Assembly: GCA_014155875.1 (NCBI GenBank)
Contig: JACEFZ010021369.1
Coordinates: 403,501-467,500, forward strand
Direction: 5' to 3'
Source: Cepaea nemoralis
Taxonomy: Eukaryota > Mollusca > Gastropoda > Stylommatophora > Helicidae
Length of the DNA stretch: 64,000 nt
Both the position numbers and the translations under genes were made by a program. The stretch's first letter is position 1, and every line of letters begins with the position of its first letter. Positions 55,717-64,000 of the stretch are shown here, in pieces. Below the pieces are notes generated by a model. The model had not been told where the DNA came from and made no database searches. It was given only the letters and a program-made list of their open reading frames with translations.

Positions 55717-56020
55717 AGGTGTGTGGGTGGAGGAGGATATTGGGTGAGTGATTGTTGGTGGGAAATGGGACGGGTAGAGGATATGTGAGTGGGTTGGGAG
55801 ATGTGTGTAGGTGGGGGATGTGTGGGTTATTGAATGTATGTGTGCTTGGGGTGTGGGTGGATGGGATGTGTGGTGGGTGAGAGGTGTGTGTGGGTGGGGA
55901 GATGTGTAGGTGTAGGGATGTGGTGGATGGGTGGGGGAATGTATTGTATGTGTGTGTGGTTGGGTGGGGAAGTTGGAGTGAATGGGGGATGTGTGGGTGG
56001 GTGGTGGATGTGTCTCATAA
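55717..56020. repeat. GGGTGTGTGG-type minisatellite
   Basis: Irregular units of 'gggtgggtgggggatgtgtg' type. The insertion separates the SINE-2 5' scrap at 56190-56222 from the rest of that element. Confidence 0.85.
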
Positions 56021-56104
56021 CATAGTAATATGCATTGTTTATGTTTACAAAATTCATGTGACAATGTTTTTTTCCTTTGCACTGTTGATGAAAGAAAGAT
56101 GAAT

Positions 56105-56185
56105 GATTGGAAGGGCCGAATGTAAGACGGGCCTGCGTGCCCAATTTGTTACCCTTTGAAAATAAAGTCTGTTCGTACGTTCGCC
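56105..56185 (+). mobile_element. CR1-like LINE 3' tail fragment
   Basis: 'gggccgaatgtaagacgggc', then 'tgcgtgcccaatttgttacc', then 'gaaaataaagtctgttcg' and a TTCG-type tail. Matches the scraps at 12698 (+) and 33855 (-). Confidence 0.6.
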
Positions 56186-56222
56186 ACGCACTCACTCAGT
56201 AGCAGGGCGACGGAACCATGTA

Positions 56223-57139
56223 CTACCAGTCCAACATGAGGAAAATGCAAATGCAAATCGTAGCCACAAGCATAAACTCTCCAGAGGCCTTAACGGTTCA
56301 ATGCATATCCGCCATGTTGGGGACCGGAAGTCCATCGGAACTACATAGAATATAGCTGAGTTACTACATAATAGAATTAATGGTATACGGGACGGTTTCT
56401 AGAAAGGAGGAAAGAGAGAATAGATAAAGGATTCCGTGAAACCTCTTATTTCATTATTGCTTAGTTCAAATTTGTCCCATAATCCAGATTATCTACATAT
56501 CCCAAGTTACTTGAAAATGCTTTTGGTACACTGTTGACACGCTTCTTTGACATTATGAATATCGTTTATCTGACTGGTGTTTGAGTCAGTTACCGACTCC
56601 AATGTGTACTAATCGCCGTGTGTGTTTCGCGTTATTGCAATCTGGTGATGGAGTACCCTACCATCATTCATCGACATTAACTGGTGAACTTCATCCGCTA
56701 CGCTATACATTGACATGGTAAGCTCATTTCGTGGGAGGGACCATCTCTAAAGTCGTTGTGCTGGTTGGAAAGTGACATTTTCCATCGTCTATATCCACCA
56801 CGTTTTGAAGTGCCAAAAGCTTGCATTAAACGTCTTGGAAGAACAGAAACGTGACAATTTGACAAGAAGTATCTCTTCCCTGATGACTGTTGAGACCAGC
56901 GGAAGATTTGCAGATTGATGTCGTGTACTCTCCGCAGCTGCCGATCACAGAAGATCATGTAGGATCTCAAGCTGAAAGTTTTCTGTCAACGACGTTTCAT
57001 TGTGTTGTCTTTTCCATTTCCTGATTTTAATGAAGATTTTAGTGGCACTGATTTAAGGACATAACAGAGACTTTGCATCCCAATAGATCCAATCCACAAA
57101 TAAGAGACTACGTTTTTCAATATCCAATGATCGTCTGCA
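56223..57139. other. Intron DNA with no recognised feature
   Basis: A minus-strand open frame of 90 codons (56698-56970) has no recognisable domain. A polypyrimidine acceptor for it was not found. Reported as unassigned. Confidence 0.45.
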
Positions 57140-57370
57140 TATATGGTGTTAGGACATTATTGTTGTATAGACCAATCGACACTGGATAAGTGATGGGTCA
57201 ATATCACACAAGCTGTCTTCACGTTCCTTGACATTTTATGGTACCCACTTTAGGCTACTTGGGAGCTAGGTCATTTTTGGGGTAAAAATCCTGCCTCGGT
57301 GCTAACTCGGACCCATGGCAACCGGACCGGCATGCAAGCATCTAATCACTGAGCTAATGCCAATTCTATG
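57140..57370 (-). mobile_element. SINE-4 copy
   Basis: Blocks 'tgttgtatagaccaatcgac', 'ggtacccactttagg' and the degenerate tRNA-like head 'ggcattagctcagtgattag' (reverse) at 57350 match the family. This head is the most tRNA-like of the set. Confidence 0.7.
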
Positions 57371-57589
57371 TACCAAATTGTTGTGACAAAACCAGTAACA
57401 ATAGAGATCTAGACAGAGCCGGGTAGTGTTACAACTGTTGAGTAGCATGCAATCATCACAACTGAAATGTTCAGTTATGTCTAATTATGAACCATCTTAC
57501 GTGGCTTTGGCTTTTGCAATCCAGAAATGTGTGTCTTAATTTCTGTCCATGCCTTGAAGTAAGGAGTAACTAATATTCTTTCGGTGCAA

Positions 57590-60010
57590 TGAAGAAAGAC
57601 TGTCACTAATATCCTGCCCAGGCTACGAAGTAAGGCTGTTCATGCCATGAAGTAAGGCTGTCAATACCATGAAGTAAGGCTCTCACTAATATTCTGTCCA
57701 TTCTATAAAGCAAGGCTGTCAATGCCATGAAGCAAAGGTGCCACTATTATTCTGTCCATGCCACGATGTAAGGATGCCATTAATATATGTCGATGTCATG
57801 AAGTAAGGCTGTCACGAATATTCTATCCATACTATGACGCAAGGTTGTCAATGCAATGAAACAAGGATGTCACTATTATTCTTTCCATGCCTTGAAGTAA
57901 GGTTGTTACTAATATTCTGTCCATGCCATGAAGTAAGGCCGCCCATGCCATGAAGTTCGGCTGTCACTAACATCCTGTCCATGCCATGAAGTAAGGCTCT
58001 CACTAATATTCTGTTCATACCATAAAGCAAGCCGGTCTCCCTGGCTTAGGAGTTACAGCTTTCTCCATAACCCCTAATACTCTCGTGGCTGACGTGAGCG
58101 CACGAGAATCTGAAGGGGTTTGAGTCGCGCCAGTGACTTACGAGAGTTTGGAGCCGGTCGCTCAGAAAGTCGTGGCGTGCTGATGAGCGTAATCTAGCCT
58201 AGGAATCAACATACAGATGAAAGATGCTGGTGTTGACCGCAATATCCTGAAACAGGATGGAAACGCGGGGAAAATATACCATAAAGCAAGGCTGTCAATG
58301 CCATGAAACAAGGGTGTCACTATTATTCTGTCCATACCATGAAGTAAGGCCGTCACTAATATTCTGTCCATGCCATGAAGTAAGGTTGTCACTAATATTC
58401 TGTCAATGCCATGAAGTAAGGCTGTCACTAATATTCTGCCCATGCCATGAAGTAAGGCTGTCACTAATATTCTGTCCATGCCATGAAGTAAGGCTGTCAC
58501 TAATATTCTGCCCATGCCATGAAGTAAGGCTGTCACTAATATTCTGGCCATGCCATGAAGTAAGGCTGTCACTAATATTCTGTCCATGCCATGAAGTAAA
58601 GCTGTCACTAATATTCTGGCCATGCCATGAAGTAAGATTGTCACTAATATTCTGCCCATGCCATGAAGTAAGATTGTCACTAATATTCTGTCCATGCCAT
58701 GAAGTAAGTTTGTCACTAATATTCTGCCCATGCCATGAAGTAAGGCTGTCACTAATATTCTGTCCATGCCATGAAGTAAGGCTGTCACTAATATTCTGGC
58801 CATGCCATAAAGTAAGATTGTCACTAATATTCTGCCCATGCCATGAAGTAAGATTGTCACTAATATTCTGGCCATGCCATGAAGTAAGGCTGTCACTAAT
58901 ATTCTGTCCAAGCCATGAAGTAGGGCTGTCACTAATATTCTGTCCATGCCATGAAGTAAGGCTGTTACTAATATTCTGTCCATGCCATGAAGTAAGGCTG
59001 TCACTAATATTCTGTTAATGCCATGAAGTAAGATTGTCACTAATATTCTGTCCATGCCATGAAGTAAGGCTGTCACTAATATTCTGGCCATGCCATGAAG
59101 TAAGATTGTCACTAATATTCTGTCCATGCCATGAAGTAAGGTTGTCACTAATATTCTGCCCATGCCATGAAGTAAGGCTGTCACTAATATTCTGTCCATG
59201 CCATGAAGTAAGGCTGTCACTAATATTCTGGCCATGCCATGAAGTAAGGCTGTCACTAATATTCTGTCCATGCCATGAAGTAGGGCTGTCACTAATATTC
59301 TGTCCATGCCATGAAGTAAGGCTGTCACTAATATTCTGCCCATGCCATGAAGTAAGACTGTCACTAATATTCTGTCCATGCCATGAAGTAAGACTGTCAC
59401 TAATATTCTGTCCATGCCATGAAGTAAGGCTGTCACTAATATTCTGTCCATGCCATGAAGTAAGACTCTCACTAATATTCTGTTCATGCCATGAAGTAAG
59501 ACTGTCACTAATATTCTGTCCATGCCATGAAGTAAGGCTGTCACTAATATTCTGTCCATGCCATGAAGTAAGGCTGTCACTAATATTCTGTCCATGCCAT
59601 GAAGTAAGGCTGTCACTAATATTCTGTCCATGCCATGAAGTAAGACTGTCACTAATATTCTGTCCATGCCATGAAGTAAGGCTGTCACTAATATTCTGTC
59701 CATGCCATGAAGTAATGCTGTCACTAATATTCTGTCCATGCCATGAAGTAAGGCTGTCACTAATATTCTGCCCATGCCATGAAGTAAGGCTGTCACTAAT
59801 ATTCTGCCCATGCCATGAAGTAAGGCTGTCACTAATATTCTGCCCATGCCATGAAGTAAGGCTGTCACTAATATTCTGCCCATGCCATGAAGTAAGGTTG
59901 TCACTAATATTCTGCCCATGCCATGAAGTAGGGCTGTCCATGCCATAATGTAAGGCTGTCCATGCCATGAAGTACGGCTGTCACTAACATCCTGCCCATG
60001 CCATGAAAGG
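57590..60010. repeat. 36-bp satellite
   Basis: Unit 'catgccatgaagtaaggctg' + 'tcactaatattctgtc'. About 47 clean units lie from 58276 to 59990 and about 11 degenerate units from 57590 to 58016, with a SINE between. The 36-bp period keeps most frames open on both strands: 639 codons at 58162-60081 (-), 317 at 59015-59968 (-), 304 at 59034-59948 (+). The peptides are 12-residue repeats (MGRILVTALLHG, SWHGQNISDSLT, HEVRLSLIFCPC). No start context, splice site or promoter supports translation. Confidence 0.95.
58032..58275 (+). mobile_element. SINE-1, full-length reference copy with 15-bp target-site duplication
   Basis: Perfect direct repeats ATACCATAAAGCAAG at 58017-58031 and 58276-58290, both made of satellite sequence, bound a 244-bp element. 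It starts 'ccggtctccctggcttagga' (A-box-like), has 'gaaggggtttgagtcgcgcc' (B-box-like), the core 'cggtcgctcagaaagtcgtg' and ends 'atcctgaaacaggatgg'. Because the target is satellite DNA, the SINE arrived after at least the left part of the array existed. Confidence 0.93.
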
Positions 60011-60138
60011 ATGTCAAGAATATTCTCTTCCTGTATTCTCCAATCCCCATTAATCACACTAATAGTGTAGAATGTATTCAAGAATTTAACTGGAATGGAT
60101 GGGTGGAGTGAAGCCTGGCTGGCTGCATTAGTAATTAC

Positions 60139-60314
60139 CTTTCAGATTGAACAGAAGCATCGACGTGAGGCTATCATTGTACCGGCTTTGTGCGACCCAC
60201 TCAAAGACTAATGGTGGATAGAAATTGCCCGCGAAACCCTGGTCCTTGGCTCCGATCTGATAGTGCTCTGGGTAAGGTCCTGGAAACCCCTCGATTAGCT
60301 TGTAGTCTCCGTCC
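60139..60314 (-). CDS. Arylsulfatase B-type, penultimate coding exon
   Basis: The minus strand has acceptor 'cctaatccccag' followed by one base completing a codon, then DGDYKLIEGFPGPYPEHYQIG and later SMLLFNLK, ending in phase 1 before 'gtaatt'. DG(D)YKLI.G.PG is the standard C-terminal sulfatase block before the LF(N/D)L..DP.E motif. That motif is completed across the 22,806-bp intron by the exon at 37332-37136, giving LFNLK-EDPYEEDNL. The exon is 176 bp. Upstream exons with the catalytic Cys motif (CxPSR) are not in the window, as beyond 60314 only simple repeats and a LINE relic were seen. Confidence 0.9.
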
Positions 60315-60459
60315 CTGGGGATTAGGGTTGATGTTTTAAACAATGGTTATGCAAGTGTAGGAAATGATTGAGGCTAACACATTGTTAACTCATATATTTA
60401 TAAATGCTAACGGAGCCCTTGGAAGACTTGGAGTAAGATATACATACCAAGGTACACAT

Positions 60460-62430
60460 GGAGATTTAGGGTTGGTTGCTTGGCTGGCTGATTGGTTGGT
60501 TGGTTAGTTTGTTGGTTGGCTGGTTGGAGGGCTTAGTGGCTAGCTAAGCTGGTTAGTTGGCGGGCTGACTGACTGGTTGGTTGAATGGTTGTTTGGTTGG
60601 GTGGTTAGATGGCTTGCATGTTAGTTGATTGACTAGTAGGTTGGTTATATGTTGGTTTGTAGGTTGGCTGGTTGGTTGGTTGGTTGACAGATTGGGTGGC
60701 TGATTGCATGGTTGACCGTTTTTATTTCTGGCTGGTTAGATGGCTGGCTGGCTTTTTAGCTGGTTGATTTTCTGGCTGGCTAGGTGGTTGGCTGACAGGT
60801 TAGATTGTTGGTTGGTTGGTTGGTGTGTTGGCTTGCTGGATGGCTGGTTGGTTAGTTGGTTGGTTGCCTGGCTGGTTGGTTCCCATTTAGTTTGGTTATC
60901 TGGTTGGTTAGTTAATTGGATGATTGGTTGGTTGGTAGGTTGGTTGGTTGGCTGGTTGGTGAGTTCCTTGGTCTGTTGTTTGGCTGATCGATTGGTTGAT
61001 CAGTTGGTTGGTTTGCTGGCTGGTGGCTGCCTGGTTGGTTGGGTGGCCATTTGGTTTGTTCCATGGCGGGTTCGTTACTACTTGTTTGGTACCCTGGGAG
61101 ATTGGCTACCCTGTTGATTGGTTGGTTGGTTTCTTGGTTGGTTGGCTGGATGGCTGGTTGGCACGCTGGCTGGATTCCTGGTTGGTTGCCTGGCCCGTTG
61201 TCTGTCTGGTTAGTTGAATGGTTGTTTGGCTGCTTGATTGGTTGGTTTTAAATCTTGGTAGTTGGCTGGTTGATTAGCTGGCTGGCTGATTGGCTTATCG
61301 GTTGACTGGTTCGTTGGATAGTTAGTTAGCTGGTTTCTTGATTGGGTGGTTGAAAGGCTAGCAGCTTGGTTCATTCCCTGGCTGGTTGGTTTACTGGTTG
61401 TTTGGTTTCCTGGTCGGTCGGCTGGCTGGTTGGTGGTTGGCTAGTTGGTGGTTGGTTCCATTGGTTCAATGGCTATTTGGTTGGCTGGTCAGTTCCCTGG
61501 TCTATTGTATGGCTGGTTGGGTGGTTGGTTGTTTGGTTTTCTGGTTGATTGGTTGGTTGATTGGCTGACTGGTTTGTTCCCTTGTATGTTGGGTTGTTAG
61601 GTGGCTGGCTTGTTGTTTGATTGGTTGGCTGGTTGGATGGCTTGTTAGTTGGCTGGTTGATTAGCTGTTTGGTTGGGTGATTGGTTGGTTGACTGGCTAG
61701 TTGGTTGGTTTGTGCTCTAGTTGACTGGTTTGTTCCCTGGTTGATTGGTGTGTTCCCTGGTTATTGGGTTGGTTGGTTGATTGGTTGGTTGGTTGGTAGG
61801 GTGGGTGGATTTCTGATTCGATGGCTAGTTGGTTCCCTGATAGGTTTATTGGCTGGCTGGTTGCTTTCCTGAGTTAAAGTTGATGGGTGCTTGGTTGGCT
61901 GGTTGGTTGGTTGCTTGCTTGTTGGTTCCTTGGTTGATTGATTGGATAGCTTGTTGACTCCCTGGTCTGTTGTTTCGCTGGTTGGTTGGCTGGTTTGTTT
62001 GTTGGATGGCTGGTATGTTGGTTCCCTGGTTGGTTGATTGGTTGGATGGCTGGTATGTTGGCTGGTAGGTTACCTGGTCTGTTGTCAGGCTCGGTGACTG
62101 GTTGGTTGGCTGGTTGATTGGTTCATGGTTGGTTAGGTGGATGGCTAGTTGATTAATTGGTTCCCTGGTCTATTGTCAGGCTGGCTGGTTGATTGGTTGG
62201 TTAGCTTTTTGGATGGCTGGCTGGTTGGTCCATTCCCTGGCTGATTGGTTTACTGGTTGTTAGGTTCCCTGGTTTGTTGGCTGGCTGGCTGGTTGGTTGT
62301 TTGGCTGGTTATTTGACTGGTTGGTTTCCTGGTTGGTTGGTTGGATGGCTGGTTGGTTCCCTGGCCTCTTGTTAGGCTGGTCGGTTGGTTGGTTAGTTGA
62401 CTGGTTGTTTTGATGGCTGGTTAGTGTGAT
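60460..62430. repeat. GGTTGGTTGGCT-type low-complexity block, ~2 kb
   Basis: Irregular 4-bp-based repeats (GGTT, GGCT, GATT, GGAT). The plus strand is G/T-rich with dense GG runs, giving many two-quartet G-quadruplex-capable stretches. It lies in the next sulfatase intron upstream. Tryptophan/leucine-rich open frames are artefacts. Confidence 0.93.
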
Positions 62431-62515
62431 TTTTAAGAATCCTGAGACAGACTGTGAGTTGTAACTAGTAAGTCCGATGCACTGGCTTTGATATCTTCTG
62501 GGCCTCGAACAGTGT

Positions 62516-62518
<3 letters not shown>

Positions 62519-62550
<32 letters not shown>

Positions 62551-62558
62551 GGGGGGGG
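62519..62558. repeat. Poly-G tract
   Basis: About 38 nearly uninterrupted G bases (one A). Length is likely unreliable in assembly. Confidence 0.9.
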
Positions 62559-62647
62559 AAGAGTGTTGCAGAGACTTCTCATGACCCGGTACTATCTGCC
62601 CAGGGATTGTATTACAAAGATCTGCTTCTCCACTCCAAGTTCAGGAA

Positions 62648-64000
62648 TCCGATAACAGCAGGATGAAGTATAAATTAAATCTTTAACTCGAGAAATAAGA
62701 AAGAACACAAAAAAGGACAAAATCAATGTATGCAAGATTGCTGTACCAGAACAGAGTAATATTATAAGACTGGAAGAGATTACGAAATGTTCAAAGAAAT
62801 GAAGTTATTGACAGGAAATGTTCAACCTCAATTACCTTAACAGAATCTAGACAAATTCTAGAAAGATGGCAGAAGTACTGCAGTGGAATGTAAGATATGA
62901 GTGTCAGTTAGGATATGAATGAGATACATGAGCCAATGACAACAGAGACAGAACCTGAACCCTCATTAGATGAAATTGTGTGGGAAATAAAGAACCTGAA
63001 GAATGGTAGATCACCTGGAGTGATGAGATACCAGATGAGCTAATTAAAGCGGGAGGAGAAGAATGCATACAAATCTATCACGCATTATGTAAAAAGATAT
63101 GGAAATATGGTATATGGCCAACATATTGGAAGAGAAATATCTTCATTCCAATACCAAAAAAAGCAACCTGAAATTATGCACCAACTATAGAACTGTTGCC
63201 ATGCAAGTCATGCAAGTAAAATTCTACTAAACATCATAATAGGAAGACTTCGTAAGAAAATGGAAGAAGAAATTAACGTGGTTCAAGCTGGATTTAGACA
63301 AGGAAGAGGACCAAGAGATCACATTCTCAACATGCGTTTAATAATAGAGAAGTGCAGAGAATTCAATGTAAACCTATTCTCATGTTTTGTGGATTATTCA
63401 AAGGCGTTTGACTGTGTAAAACATCAGAAACCTTTGGAAATCATGAGGAATATGGGCTTTCCATCACATGTAATACAACTCATAAGACTGCTCTATCTAG
63501 ACCAAAAAGCAGCGGTTAGAATAGATGGCGAGACATCCGACTGGTTTGACATTAAGCAAGGAGTCCGTCAGGGATGTGTGCTGTCCCCCTATTTGTTTAA
63601 CCTGTACGCCGAACATATACTGAGAAACTGTAAGAGATGATATAAACAGGGAGCTATATGATGCCTATAAACATCGGTGGTCATGACATACCAGAGATTA
63701 GGTATGCTGATGATACAGTATTGCTATCCACAACACAGAATGGTATAGAAAACCTAATAGCCTCAACCCAATTGAATAGTGAAAATCACAACTTATATCT
63801 TAACATAGCAAAAACAAAGATAATACATACAGATAAAACTACTATGGAGAAAGAAATATATGTTAATGAGGAAAAATGTGAGGTGGTGGACATTTCTTAA
63901 TATCTTGAGTCATTGATTACCAACAACGGTGATACAATGAAAACAACGACTATCAATTGCTCGTCAAAGACTAAAACAACTGAATAAATTATGGAGTGGG
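62648..64000 (+). mobile_element. Decayed group-1 LINE copy running off the window
   Basis: Forward copy related to 17766-21140. It begins in the pre-RT region ('tccgataacagcaggatgaa') and reads through KNLK, the YRTVA site, MEEEINVVQAGFRQGRG, FVDYSKAFD, VRQGCVLSPYLFNLY and RYADDTVLLS. There are at least four frameshifts (near 63015, 63160, 63195 and 63630). At the position of the TAG in the other copy this one has GAG (Glu). The 3' end lies beyond the window. Confidence 0.9.

Noticed and set aside
58162..60081. 639-codon minus-strand frame as a repeat protein gene
   Set aside because: It lies on a 36-bp satellite with equal openness in other frames and strands, includes a SINE insertion end, and has no promoter, splice or start context.
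60740..61568. Trp/Leu/Gly-rich open frames as membrane proteins
   Set aside because: They are translations of GGTTGGTTGGCT-type simple sequence; overlapping frames give similar peptides.

Overview
The window is eukaryotic nuclear DNA from an invertebrate, most likely a mollusc or another lophotrochozoan. The basis is small GT-AG exons in long introns, several RTE-type LINE families, tRNA-derived SINEs, and a very high load of minisatellite and satellite DNA. This is a judgement from sequence style. There is no ribosomal or mitochondrial marker to confirm it.

Only four host genes could be supported. (1) A cadherin-type gene runs on the + strand. Five exons (3574-3773, 7088-7202, 9115-9161, 10924-10969, 11575-11703) join in frame with matching intron phases and encode about one and a third cadherin repeats ending in a DVNDNSPVF motif. 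Earlier and later exons were not found. (2) A two-exon gene on the - strand (29582-29025 and 28860-28657) encodes an unrecognised 253-residue protein. Four ~63-bp repeats carrying YY1-like and E-box motifs lie just upstream. (3) A - strand ORF starting at 28142, just downstream of a TATA box, encodes a Q/N/T-rich protein with a possible PC4-like segment, an internal 189-bp duplication and two compensating frameshifts. (4) The last two coding exons of an arylsulfatase B-type sulfatase lie on the - strand at 60314-60139 and 37332-37136. A 22.8-kb intron separates them.

That intron holds most of the second half of the window. From left to right it contains a LINE 3' copy with a ~270-bp GAA tail, a full-length SINE, a 43-bp satellite in two arrays (0.4 kb and 5.9 kb) that share a nearly identical 1.17-kb right-hand spacer, a 26-bp satellite split by a LINE relic, a near-intact LINE (51.05-54.25 kb, 971-codon ORF), an (AT)n tract, another SINE, and a 36-bp satellite interrupted by a SINE with a perfect 15-bp target-site duplication. 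Beyond the sulfatase exon lie 2 kb of GGTTGG-type repeat, a poly-G tract, and a decayed LINE that runs off the window end.

The first 36 kb is dominated by LINE and SINE copies and minisatellites. A full-length 3,375-bp LINE at 17766-21140 has an 11-bp target-site duplication. One LINE fragment at 6244-6468 contains an exact 19-base Tn5 mosaic end (6323-6341), which is almost certainly a library or assembly artefact. Across four LINE groups the stop codon is the first repeat of the 3' microsatellite tail, so these elements have essentially no 3' UTR.

No CRISPR, operon or bacterial-type system is present. The long open frames in the satellites (up to 639 codons) are by-products of repeat periods divisible by three, or three-fold multiples of the period.
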